Below, in pieces: positions 42,271 to 50,327 of a stretch of DNA of 64,000 bases; the stretch's first letter is position 1, and every line of letters starts with the position of its first letter. Below the pieces are notes generated by a model. The model worked only from the letters and a program-made list of their open reading frames with translations. It did not search any database and was not told where the DNA came from. Source of the stretch: Dorea_D hominis (lineage in GTDB: Bacteria > Bacillota > Clostridia > Lachnospirales > Lachnospiraceae); NCBI RefSeq assembly GCF_014287705.1, contig NZ_JACOOY010000013.1, positions 20,288 to 84,287 of the forward strand. The letters are read 5' to 3'. A program made the translations under genes and the position numbers.

Positions 42271-42924
42271 CCCCGTAGCCTCCACAAGGTCACCCGCATA
42301 AAGATCCGCCAGTTCTTTTAACTCATCCTGTCCTTCTTCGCTGAAGCGGTCATACAGTCCGACTACCGGGAAGCCTGCCTGTTTTGCGGTTGTTACCGCA
42401 TGTAATGCGTCCTCAAATACCAATGTATGCTCCGGTGTGCTTCCAAGCTTATCAGCACATTGAAAATAAATATCCGGTTTGTCTTTTCCTGCTCCGGCAT
42501 CCGTGCAAGTCCATATTTCCTTAAAGTATCCGGCAATCTCCAGTCGTTCAAACGCTGCTTCGATCTGCTCTTTATCGCTGGAAGTTGCCACGATCATCGG
42601 CACCTTTGCCTCTTTCATCTTCTCAAGGAGCTTACGTACACCCTTTTTCAGCGGTGCCTCTTCTTTATAAAAAATCTCTACCTGTTTTAATACCGCTTCT
42701 CTTAATTCTGCTTCTGACTCTTCCAGATGGTATTCCCGCTTCACATAAGCCACGCCATCATCCAGGCTCATCGGAAATAATATCTTCCCAAGATCCGGCG
42801 CCGGTTCAATCCCGGCACTACGCAGATATCTGGCTCCGGCATCCTCCCAGATCGCCATCGAATCCAGCAAAGTACCGTCCACATCGAAGATCACACCGTC
42901 TATTTCTCTGTTTTTTAATTTCAT
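42256..42924 (-). CDS. HAD-superfamily phosphatase/phosphoglucomutase-like protein in the thiamine operon
   Basis: 222 residues. HAD motif I FDVDGTLLDSM at about 14-24 with the Asp nucleophile and acid-base Asp, a helical cap (about 27-95), motif II VATSSD near 114, the conserved Lys in GAGKDKPD near 144 and motif IV VFEDALHA near 168. It is of the beta-phosphoglucomutase-like subfamily, so sequence alone does not fix the substrate. Its place between thiE and thiD suggests a thiamine-related phosphate ester, for example thiamine monophosphate, which would matter if the cell lacks ThiL. Confidence 0.8.
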   Translation of the reverse strand: MKLKNREIDGVIFDVDGTLLDSMAIWEDAGARYLRSAGIEPAPDLGKILFPMSLDDGVAYVKREYHLEESEAELREAVLKQVEIFYKEEAPLKKGVRKLLEKMKEAKVPMIVATSSDKEQIEAAFERLEIAGYFKEIWTCTDAGAGKDKPDIYFQCADKLGSTPEHTLVFEDALHAVTTAKQAGFPVVGLYDRFSEEGQDELKELADLYAGDLVEATGKLQF

Positions 42925-42971
42925 TTCCTATTAAACCTTCTTATATCGAACTTCTTTATGCATAACTTCTC

Positions 42972-43613
42972 TTAATTTCTCAACATATTCTGAGTGCGTT
43001 CGCGCAGTTCTTTTGTTGCAGCTTCAATATCTTTCTGTCCGAAAATCGCACTGATCACTGCGATTCCGCAAATACCGCTGCCGGCAAGGTCTTTTACATT
43101 GTCTTTTGTAATTCCACCAATGGCAATAACCGGAATATCCACTGCTTCACAGATTGCTTTCAGCACATTATGATCCACTTCTACCGCATCTGCCTTAGAA
43201 CCTGTCGGAAATACCGCACCAACGCCAAGGTAATCTGCGCCATGTTCCTGCGCACGGAGTGCCTGCTCAACCGTCTGCGCAGAAACACCGATGATCTTAT
43301 CCGCTCCAAGTTTTGCACGCACATCTCCGGCTTCCATATCACTCTGTCCGACATGCACACCGTCTGCCTCAATTTCTGCCGCAATCTCTACATTATCATT
43401 GATCACAAACGGCACTTTATATTCTCTGCAAAGTTTCTGGATTTCCTTCGCCTCTTCTAAGAAATGCGCTGTATCCAGTTCTTTTTCACGCAGCTGGATA
43501 AATGTAGCTCCACCTTTCAGCGCTTTCTCCACCTGTTCATATAATGTTTCTTCTCCAAGCCAGTGACGGTCTGTCACCGCATATAAAAGTAAATCTTTCT
43601 TATCGCAGTTCAT
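42972..43613 (-). CDS. thiE: Thiamine-phosphate synthase
   Basis: 213 residues from the ATG at 43613; the longer frame to 43733 lies inside thiM and has no ribosome site. Motifs: LLLYAVTDR near 8-16, GGATFIQLREKELD near 34-47, VPFVINDNVEIA near 67, ADGVHVGQSDM near 85, GADYLGVGAVFPTGSK near 124-139 and IPVIAIGGIT near 164. It joins HMP pyrophosphate to thiazole phosphate to give thiamine phosphate. It overlaps the thiM end by 14 nt. GAAGG is the ribosome site. Confidence 0.96.
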   Translation of the reverse strand: MNCDKKDLLLYAVTDRHWLGEETLYEQVEKALKGGATFIQLREKELDTAHFLEEAKEIQKLCREYKVPFVINDNVEIAAEIEADGVHVGQSDMEAGDVRAKLGADKIIGVSAQTVEQALRAQEHGADYLGVGAVFPTGSKADAVEVDHNVLKAICEAVDIPVIAIGGITKDNVKDLAGSGICGIAVISAIFGQKDIEAATKELRERTQNMLRN

Positions 43614-44421
43614 ATTTTGCACCTTCTTCCAGTGTTTTTGCGTCCATATTGTAAATCGCATCGATAATACGGTTTCTGTATGTAGAATTGCCGTCTCCGT
43701 CCTGCATCCGTGAAAATCCGATCTCACCGGCAAGTCCCATCACACATACTGCTGCCGCTGCCGCCTCCAGCATATGCTCCGGATTTGCAGTAATATATGC
43801 AGTCATCATTCCGGATAACTGGCAGCCAGTTCCTGTAATCTTACCCATTTCCGGGCGTCCATTACGAATCACATAGCAGGATTTTCCATCACTCACCAGA
43901 TCAATCGCCCCTGTAATCGCAACAACACAGTTTGCTTTCTCCGCAAATGCCTTTGCAAATGCAACTGCTTCATCCAGATTCTCTTCTGTCACTGCATCTG
44001 CAACATCAGCATCTACGCCTTTTGTTGTACCACTGCCGGATGCCAGGGTTTTGATCTCGGAAATATTTCCACGGATCACAGAAAACGGAATTTCTTCCAT
44101 CAGAGAAACGGCTGTGTTCGTGCGCAGTGCACTTGCTCCCGCTCCTACCGGATCCAGCAGAATTGCATGTCCAAGTTCTGCCGCTTTCTTTCCAGCCAGC
44201 TTCATGCCTTCGATACTTCTTATATTTAATGTACCGATATTGATATTCAATCCTCCACAGATGGAAGTAATATCTTCCACATCCTGCGGCTCGTCAGACA
44301 TGATCGGACTTCCGCCACATGCCAGCAATACATTTGCCACATCATTTACGGTTACATAATTTGTGATATTGTGAACCAGAGGGGTTGTCTCTCTGACTTT
44401 ATTTAACATTTCTCCAAGCAT
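43600..44421 (-). CDS. thiM: Hydroxyethylthiazole kinase
   Basis: 273 residues. The family pattern is VHNITNYVTVNDVANVLLA at about 16-34, GGSPIMSDEP near 36-45, LLDPVGAGASALR near 89, VIRGNISEI near 114 and GTGCQLSGMM near 196-205. It phosphorylates the thiazole alcohol for salvage. With thiE and thiD but no thiC, thiG or thiF nearby, the operon looks built for salvage rather than full synthesis. Confidence 0.96.
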   Translation of the reverse strand: MLGEMLNKVRETTPLVHNITNYVTVNDVANVLLACGGSPIMSDEPQDVEDITSICGGLNINIGTLNIRSIEGMKLAGKKAAELGHAILLDPVGAGASALRTNTAVSLMEEIPFSVIRGNISEIKTLASGSGTTKGVDADVADAVTEENLDEAVAFAKAFAEKANCVVAITGAIDLVSDGKSCYVIRNGRPEMGKITGTGCQLSGMMTAYITANPEHMLEAAAAAVCVMGLAGEIGFSRMQDGDGNSTYRNRIIDAIYNMDAKTLEEGAKYELR

Positions 44422-44471
44422 AATTCTCCTCCTGATGTTTGAATATACTATTCTATACTTTCGTACACTAT

Positions 44472-45587
44472 CTAGTACAGTTCTCTGTAAACTGCCTCCA
44501 TCTGCTCAATGGTAGGCTTCACATAGCTCTGATTTAAAAGTCTCTGCTGACTTGCGTCTACACTTACGGCAAATGAATGGATTTCTTCTTCCTTCATGCC
44601 ATATTCTCTTAATTTTTTACGACTGATAATCTGGTCTAATAATTCCTGCAGTTTTTCATAGACAACCGCTTCATCACATTCCATCATTTTTGCAAGAAAC
44701 GCATTCAGACGAATGATTTTGCCGGTCGGATTCATTTTCTGATAAGCAGCAAATACGGCAGTCAGAAACTGATAATTTGCCTCTCCGTGTGCGACATGAT
44801 ACATTCCGCTCAGCGGATAGGACATGGCATGCACCATTCCGGTTCCAGCATTGCCAAATGCAACACCTGCCAGATTACTTGCCACAAGAAAATCTTCCAG
44901 CAGCTCCATCCGGTATTCTTTTCCATGAGCGATAATCTCACGGAATCCATGCACGATCATCTCCATTGCTTTCTCGCTGAACATCTCCGTGTAGAGGTTC
45001 GCTTTTGGTGATACAAAAGATTCAATCGCATGGATAAATGCATCGATCGCGCTGGTTGCGAAGAACTCATATGGAAGCTCACGCAAAAGTTCCGGGATCA
45101 GCACTGCCTCATCTGCATAAATCTCGTCTACGGCGAGTCCTAATTTGCTGTGGATCGAAGTAATCTCTGTAATGGAGACATTGGACACTTCCGATCCTGC
45201 GCCACAGGTTGTCGGCACTGCAAGAAGTGTGCGCACTTTGCGAAGCGGTACTTCTTTCCGATAATAGCTCTCTGCTTTCGCTTCCCCGTCCAGTACAAGA
45301 ATCTTCGCCATATCAATGACAGCTCCACCGCCGATAGCAATGATTCTCTTATAATCTCCCTGACGGAAATCCTCAAGCAGTGCATCGATCATTACATCTG
45401 TCGGCTCACCGCTGCCATATTTGCTCTTGTATTCTACATGTGCTTTCAGATTCAGCGGTGCAAAACAGGTCTCGTAAATCCGTTTTGTCGCGAGAATGAA
45501 ATCATCCGCTCCGATGTTGTATGCTTCCACGAAGCTTTTCACATCATCATATTTCTCGATCACTGATTTCTGCTGAAATAATTTCAT
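44472..45587 (-). CDS. Iron-containing alcohol dehydrogenase, 4-hydroxybutyrate dehydrogenase-like
   Basis: 371 residues, the length of clostridial 4-hydroxybutyrate dehydrogenases, which it resembles along its length as far as I can recall. The nucleotide loop is IAIGGGAVIDMAKI near 84-97, PTTCGAGSEVSN sits near 125, and the metal ligands are in DAFIHAIESFVSP near 182 and VHAMSYPLSGMYHVAHGEAN near 252. It should interconvert an aldehyde and an alcohol with NAD(H) in the cytoplasm. It sits between thiT and thiM in the TPP-regulated operon, which is not a usual place for it. Reduction of a thiamine-breakdown aldehyde is a speculative role. Confidence 0.85.
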   Translation of the reverse strand: MKLFQQKSVIEKYDDVKSFVEAYNIGADDFILATKRIYETCFAPLNLKAHVEYKSKYGSGEPTDVMIDALLEDFRQGDYKRIIAIGGGAVIDMAKILVLDGEAKAESYYRKEVPLRKVRTLLAVPTTCGAGSEVSNVSITEITSIHSKLGLAVDEIYADEAVLIPELLRELPYEFFATSAIDAFIHAIESFVSPKANLYTEMFSEKAMEMIVHGFREIIAHGKEYRMELLEDFLVASNLAGVAFGNAGTGMVHAMSYPLSGMYHVAHGEANYQFLTAVFAAYQKMNPTGKIIRLNAFLAKMMECDEAVVYEKLQELLDQIISRKKLREYGMKEEEIHSFAVSVDASQQRLLNQSYVKPTIEQMEAVYRELY

Positions 45588-45680
45588 GACTGTTATCCTC
45601 CTGTTGTTTTTCTTCTTTTTAAGCTTATTCTTAGCCTTCCTCCGTAAGCTCCAACTTGCTTTTACCTGCCGTTAAGCTTA

Positions 45681-46385
45681 CTACGCCGTCGCAATCCGCT
45701 TAATCTGCGCAAGTGCTTTCTTTACTGCCGGGATAGAAATAACGAGCACAGTCAGTACACCTTCTGCAAGCAGATAACTATAGTTATACACAATCGGATA
45801 TACACTCTTCAATGCCTGTGGAAAATTTTCCGGCATATAACTCATCCAATATAGATAGCCACCCAACGCATGAAATGCTCCTCTTGCAAGAACTGCGGCA
45901 ATATATCCTTTGAGCAGTCCATTGGAACTCTTCGCAAAAAAGCCGGCAACTCCAAGTGCTGCAAAAGCAAGAATATAATCACAGCATACCTGGAAGAAAG
46001 AAAGTACATATGGCTCCTGGATAAACTGTAAGATTCCATAAGTTAAACCTACTAAAATACCCGTCTGTACACCGTACCAGTTTGCAACCAGTACAATAAA
46101 TAACATACTGCACAACGTGACACTTCCGCCCCATGGCAGAGAAAAGATTTTCAAATAAGAAGTCACCACTGCAAGCGCAATTGCCATTGCACAAAATACA
46201 AGCTGATTGGTTCCCACCGCTATGCCGATACCTTTCTTTGCTTTACTTCCATTTTCATTCACATTCTGCGTACCTTTCCGCGCAAACACTGATCCAAGCA
46301 GGAACAAAATAACTCCCACCACAATACAAGTTACATATCCGGCAGTCGTCAGACCACCTTCACTGTTTACTAACATTTGAAACAC
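45681..46385 (-). CDS. thiT: Thiamine S component of the ECF transporter (ThiT)
   Basis: 234 residues from the GTG at 46385, preceded at 8 nt by AGGAGG (46394-46399); a later ATG (46376) would be 17 nt away. About six to seven membrane helices follow an extra N-terminal helix. The ThiT hallmark is visible: LPWGGSVTLCSMLFIVLVANWYG, with WGGSVTLCSM and YGVQTGILVGLTYGILQF, and an aromatic-rich C-terminal half (FHALGGYLYWMSY). It binds thiamine in the membrane and works with EcfA1-EcfA2-EcfT encoded at 30229-32740. First gene behind the TPP riboswitch. Confidence 0.92.
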   Translation of the reverse strand: MFQMLVNSEGGLTTAGYVTCIVVGVILFLLGSVFARKGTQNVNENGSKAKKGIGIAVGTNQLVFCAMAIALAVVTSYLKIFSLPWGGSVTLCSMLFIVLVANWYGVQTGILVGLTYGILQFIQEPYVLSFFQVCCDYILAFAALGVAGFFAKSSNGLLKGYIAAVLARGAFHALGGYLYWMSYMPENFPQALKSVYPIVYNYSYLLAEGVLTVLVISIPAVKKALAQIKRIATA

Positions 46386-46428
46386 AAAAAAATCCTCCTG
46401 TATCTTCGACTGAAGACGAAGGAGGGTT
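46386..46428 (-). terminator. Riboswitch-controlled terminator that also buries the thiT ribosome site
   Basis: On the minus strand CCTCCT pairs with AGGAGG and an inner GTCTTC pairs with GAAGAT; a run of seven T follows. The AGGAGG arm is the thiT ribosome site and the T-run is the spacer to its GTG start, so one hairpin can stop both transcription and translation. Confidence 0.85.
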
Positions 46429-46437
46429 CTGTAATAT

Positions 46438-46530
46438 CTAATACATCCCTACGATGGCATTATCCATATCAGGTTCCGGGTCGAAGTTTCTAAACTTCCT
46501 CTCAGCCTATACATAAGCTCCCCTTGTCAT
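46438..46530 (-). ncRNA. TPP riboswitch (THI element)
   Basis: The minus strand reads AAGGGGAGC, then GGCTGAGAGGA, ACCCGGAACCTGATATGGA and TAATGCCATCGTAGGGA, all the conserved THI-box pieces in order. Thiamine pyrophosphate binding should favour the terminator just downstream and lower expression of the thiT-4HbD-thiM-thiE-HAD-thiD operon. Confidence 0.97.
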
Positions 46531-46555
46531 CACTCTTTTACTCGTTAATTCATCT

Positions 46556-46582
46556 ACTGTAACTATACTGGATAGTTACAGT
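46556..46582. promoter_or_regulatory. 27-bp palindrome upstream of the TPP riboswitch
   Basis: Perfect 11-bp arms ACTGTAACTAT and ATAGTTACAGT with a 5-nt spacer. A TATAGT -10-like hexamer (minus strand, 46562-46567) lies within it. The size and perfect symmetry suggest an operator for a dimeric repressor. No regulator gene is adjacent. Confidence 0.6.
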
Positions 46583-46720
46583 CTTAACACAGTTAATGAT
46601 ACTCGCCCCACCAACAGATGTCAAGAAATTGCAATTATAAATCATGCAAGTATGACGCATTTTTCCCATCACCATAAGCTACAGAACTTACCACCGGCAA
46701 ATTTCTCCGGATGCCATAGC

Positions 46721-46753
46721 AAAAAAAAATCTCAAAGCAATAAGCTTTGAGAT
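46721..46753 (-). terminator. Terminator of the tRNA transcript
   Basis: Ten-base arms ATCTCAAAGC and GCTTTGAGAT with a 5-nt loop and then nine T on the minus strand, 10 nt beyond tRNA-Pro. Confidence 0.95.
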
Positions 46754-46762
46754 TCATCTTAA

Positions 46763-46836
<74 letters not shown>

Positions 46837-46891
46837 GCATGTCAACCGAATGTTTCAAACATTCAAAACACTCGGCGCCCCTGCCAAGGAA

Positions 46892-46962
46892 CTACGGATA
46901 GAGGACTCGAACCTCTACTAACAGAGTCAGAGTCTGCTGTGCTGCCATTACACCAATCCGCA
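46892..46962 (-). tRNA. tRNA-Gln (anticodon CTG)
   Basis: A 71-nt cloverleaf: acceptor TGCGGAT/ATCCGTA, anticodon stem GCAGA/TCTGT with loop CTCTGAC (anticodon CTG, reading CAG), T-arm AGAGGTTCGAGTCCTCT. CCA is not encoded. It precedes tRNA-Pro in one transcript. Confidence 0.95.
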
Positions 46963-47023
46963 TTACGTAGTTCTCTGTTACGTTCGTTGTTTATCTTTTG
47001 TATTTCATCAGCGAACAAATATT

Positions 47024-47051
47024 ATTATATCAGCAAATCCAAAAATTGCAA
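47024..47051 (-). promoter_or_regulatory. Promoter of the tRNA-Gln/tRNA-Pro transcript
   Basis: TTGCAA (47046-47051), 16-nt spacer, TATAAT (47024-47029) on the minus strand, about 60 nt before tRNA-Gln. Confidence 0.6.
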
Positions 47052-47238
47052 CCCCTTTTTTTAATTTTTTTCAACTTTTTTGTATTTTCTTGTCGAGCGT
47101 CTTTGAAAATGCCCATTTTACACGGGTTTGCGATGGTTTGCAAATTTACAATTTTTTCGTTTCTATATTATTATACCGTTGATGTAATTGTATTTTCTCA
47201 TAAAACGCTCCAACATTACAATAACTTCATAAAATCAA

Positions 47239-47280
47239 GAAAGACTGTTATAGCATGCACACATGCTATAACAGTCTTTC
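47239..47280. terminator. Perfect 19-bp hairpin after the nucleotidyltransferase gene
   Basis: Arms of 19 bp with a 4-nt loop; T-rich sequence follows on either strand. It begins 17 nt after the stop of the gene at 47297-48235. Confidence 0.85.
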
Positions 47281-47296
47281 TTATTTCTGATAATTC

Positions 47297-48235
47297 TTAC
47301 TTCAAGTCCTCAAACAGTTTCTCAGCGTATACGCCGTCTTCGATCAGTTTGGCAAATGATTTTACAACACAGTCTTTGTCTTCTTTGTATGTTACGCCAA
47401 ACCATTTGTCATGAGAGTCAAGCACTTTTACAGATACTTTGTCAGCCTGTAATAGTTCATCAATATAAATCGGCAAAAGATATTCTGCTTTCAGGATATC
47501 TTTGTCTCCCATTGTCTCAAAAAACTCTTTGAATCCATCTTCCAACACACCAATAAACTCCGGTGTCAGTCCCCACATATTCATAGATACATAAGATTCC
47601 GGATCGATGGCTCTTAATCCGTCTTCTGTATCGGCTGCTGCACCGTCTACTGTCTTCACAATGTTATGTGTCTCATGAACCGCTGTCAGATAGCCTTTCT
47701 CATTCAGTTCACACACACCTCTGGTAACAGATCCATTCTCACTTAATGTGTTCTTCAGGATGAAACCTGCCATGCAGAATGCATTCGCCTTCTCCGGTGT
47801 GTAATCTACGAGGAAATCATGAAGCTTAGTAAATGCTTCCTTTCCATAGTAATCATCTGCGTTGATAACTGCAAATGGCTCTTTTAAAACATCTTTGCAC
47901 GCAAGAACTGCCTGTCCGGTTCCCCACGGTTTCGTACGTCCGGCCGGAAGTTCGATTCCTTCCGGAAGTGCATCCAGTTCCTGGTATGCATATGCAATCT
48001 CTACATCCAGATCCGCACAGATCTTCTCAATACGATCTCCGATTGCTTCCTTAAATGCTTCCTTAATGTCCTTACGGATAATAAAGACAATCTTATTAAA
48101 TCCTGCTTCGATTGCATCATGAATGGAATAATCCATGATGATCTCCCCATGCAGTCCGACCGGTGCCAGCTGTTTGATTCCGCCGCCAAAACGGGATCCG
48201 ATTCCGGCAGCCATAATAACTAATGTCGTTTTCAT
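47297..48235 (-). CDS. Sugar-phosphate nucleotidyltransferase family protein (paralogue 1)
   Basis: 312 residues. The Rossmann-like NTP-transferase start is VIMAAGIGSRFGGGIKQLAPVG at about 6-27 (LxxGxGxR...K pattern), then RTKPWGTGQAVLA near 99, FAVINADDYYGKEAF near 118 with the metal-binding Asp pair, and SMNMWGLTPEF near 215. It transfers a nucleotide to a sugar phosphate or similar alcohol phosphate; the exact substrate is not evident. A close paralogue is encoded at 62446-63351 in the polysaccharide locus. It stands alone here, downstream of glmS, behind its own candidate promoter. Confidence 0.85.
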   Translation of the reverse strand: MKTTLVIMAAGIGSRFGGGIKQLAPVGLHGEIIMDYSIHDAIEAGFNKIVFIIRKDIKEAFKEAIGDRIEKICADLDVEIAYAYQELDALPEGIELPAGRTKPWGTGQAVLACKDVLKEPFAVINADDYYGKEAFTKLHDFLVDYTPEKANAFCMAGFILKNTLSENGSVTRGVCELNEKGYLTAVHETHNIVKTVDGAAADTEDGLRAIDPESYVSMNMWGLTPEFIGVLEDGFKEFFETMGDKDILKAEYLLPIYIDELLQADKVSVKVLDSHDKWFGVTYKEDKDCVVKSFAKLIEDGVYAEKLFEDLK

Positions 48236-48300
48236 TTGTACCTCTCCTTATTCCAGCATCTCTCAAACCCGCCATTGGCAGTTTCCTTTAGATGCTATAT

Positions 48301-48349
48301 CGCTCAATATTGCGATAATATTATAGCATTTTCATCACAATATTGAGCG
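48301..48349. promoter_or_regulatory. Inverted repeat enclosing an extended -10 of the nucleotidyltransferase gene
   Basis: Arms CGCTCAATATTG and CAATATTGAGCG lie 25 nt apart and enclose TGCTATAAT (extended -10; TATAAT at 48320-48325 on the minus strand). It may be an operator or a hairpin; the T-run after it on the plus strand suits a plus-strand terminator, but no plus gene ends here. Confidence 0.5.
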
Positions 48350-48406
48350 TCCTTTTTTATTAATATTCTCTTAATATTTTCTAAACGACCGCATTTTGCA
48401 GGAAGA

Positions 48407-50248
48407 TTACTCTACTGTAACACTCTTCGCAAGGTTTCTCGGCTTATCTACATCCAGACCTCTTGCAACGCTGACATAATAACCAAGGAGCTGTAACGGG
48501 ATGACTGCCAGTGATGTTGCAAATAACGGATCTGTCTTTGGAATATATACCGTAAAGTCTGCTGTATCTTCAATATTATACTGTCCAAAGTTTGTAAGTC
48601 CCATAAGGTAAGCGCCACGACTCTTGCACTCAACCATGTTAGAAACTGTCTTCTCATAGAGATCCGGCTGTGTCAGAACACCGACAACAAGAATGCCGTC
48701 TTCAATCAGAGAAATCGTTCCATGCTTCAATTCACCTGCAGCGTATGCCTCAGAATGAATATAGCTGATCTCCTTCATCTTCAAACTTCCTTCCAGGCAG
48801 ATTGCATAGTCAATACCACGACCTACGAAAAATACATCTCTTGCATTTGCCTGTTTGGATGCAAACCATTGGATTCTCTCTTTGTCTTCAATAATCTTCT
48901 CAATCTTCTCCGGTAAGGTTTGCATTTCCTTGATCAGACCGCTATAACGTGCTTCGTCAATCTCGCCTCTTACTTTGGCAAACTGGATTGCCAGTGCATA
49001 ACCTGCAATTAACTGTGTGCTGTATGCTTTTGTTGTTGCAACGGAAATCTCCGGTCCAGCCAGTGTGTAGAATACATTATCTGCTTCTCTTGCAATGGAA
49101 GAACCTACTACATTTACAATTGCAAGTGTGCGCACACCTCTTGCTTTGGACTCACGAAGTGCCGCCAGCGTATCTGCTGTCTCACCGGACTGGCTGATCA
49201 GTACAACCAGGTCCTTCTCATCCAGTAACGGATTGCGATAACGGAATTCGGATGCCAGCTCTACACGCACTGGAATTCTTGCAAGATCTTCCATTACATA
49301 CTGTGTTGCAACTCCAACATGATATGCAGAACCACATGCTACAATGTGAATCTGACGAATATCTTTGATCTCTTCTTCTGACAGACCAACCTCTGACAAA
49401 TCAATCTTGCCATCTGTCGTAAGAACAGAGTTAATGGTATCTCCTACAACTTTTGGCTGTTCATGAATCTCTTTGATCATGAAATGTTCATAACCGCCTT
49501 TTTCAGCGGCTTCTGCATCCCAGTTAATTTCCTTTGGTTCAATCTCAATCTCTTCTCCGTCCAGATTATAGAAAGTGATCTCCCCTTTCTTTACACGCGC
49601 CATCTCCAGGTTTCCAATATAATATACATTTCTTGTATATTTCAAAATAGCCGGTACATCAGATCCGATATATGATGCTCCGTCAGCAACTCCGAGAACC
49701 ATCGGACTGTCTTTTCTGGCCACATAAATCTCTTCCGGATAATCTTTAAACAAAACTGCCAGCGCATAAGAACCTCGGATGCGGACGATTGCGTGATTCA
49801 TCGCATCAACCGGTGTTCCTTCATATTTCTTATAGTAGTAATCGATCAGTTTTACCGCTACTTCTGTATCTGTATTGGAATAGAATGTATATCCTTTTCT
49901 TAACAGTTTTTCCTTTAATTCCTGATAATTTTCAATGATACCGTTGTGAACAGCAACTACATTGCCATCATCACTCTTATGCGGATGTGCATTGTTCTCA
50001 GACGGCTCCCCATGTGTTGCCCATCTTGTATGGCCGATTCCACATGTTCCCGGGACAGCGGCACCATTATCTGTCTTCTCAGCCAGAATCTTCAGACGTC
50101 CTTTTGCCTTAACAATCTCAGCATCGCCATTTGCATCACGGACAGCAATTCCGGCCGAATCATAACCACGGTATTCCAGCTTGGACAGTCCATCCAACAA
50201 AATCGGTGCTGCCTGATTATTTCCTACATATCCTACAATTCCACACAT
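48407..50248 (-). CDS. glmS: Glutamine-fructose-6-phosphate aminotransferase
   Basis: 613 residues from the ATG at 50248, because the mature enzyme must begin with Cys after Met removal (MCGIVGYVG) and AGGAG lies 11 nt upstream; a longer frame to 50296 would add 16 residues and block the nucleophile. The glutaminase domain (1-240) has GIGHTRWATHG and NGIIENY. Two SIS domains follow (about 285-600) with CGSAYHVG, SQSGETADT and ATTKAYSTQ, and the C-terminus ends LAKSVTVE. It makes glucosamine-6-phosphate. It follows glmM by 79 nt. No glmS ribozyme is seen upstream. Confidence 0.98.
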   Translation of the reverse strand: MCGIVGYVGNNQAAPILLDGLSKLEYRGYDSAGIAVRDANGDAEIVKAKGRLKILAEKTDNGAAVPGTCGIGHTRWATHGEPSENNAHPHKSDDGNVVAVHNGIIENYQELKEKLLRKGYTFYSNTDTEVAVKLIDYYYKKYEGTPVDAMNHAIVRIRGSYALAVLFKDYPEEIYVARKDSPMVLGVADGASYIGSDVPAILKYTRNVYYIGNLEMARVKKGEITFYNLDGEEIEIEPKEINWDAEAAEKGGYEHFMIKEIHEQPKVVGDTINSVLTTDGKIDLSEVGLSEEEIKDIRQIHIVACGSAYHVGVATQYVMEDLARIPVRVELASEFRYRNPLLDEKDLVVLISQSGETADTLAALRESKARGVRTLAIVNVVGSSIAREADNVFYTLAGPEISVATTKAYSTQLIAGYALAIQFAKVRGEIDEARYSGLIKEMQTLPEKIEKIIEDKERIQWFASKQANARDVFFVGRGIDYAICLEGSLKMKEISYIHSEAYAAGELKHGTISLIEDGILVVGVLTQPDLYEKTVSNMVECKSRGAYLMGLTNFGQYNIEDTADFTVYIPKTDPLFATSLAVIPLQLLGYYVSVARGLDVDKPRNLAKSVTVE

Positions 50249-50327
50249 ATTTCTTAATACTCCTATCTTTCCTGTCAGATCATACGACCTTATCATCTAT
50301 CTACATTTTCTGATTCTGAGAGCCAGG

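Noticed and set aside
43614..43733. Longer ThiE N-terminus.
   Set aside because: It would lie fully inside thiM, has no ribosome site and adds residues unlike any ThiE.
50249..50327. glmS ribozyme upstream of glmS.
   Set aside because: The gap to glmM is only 79 nt and lacks the conserved ribozyme core; none is seen before glmM either.
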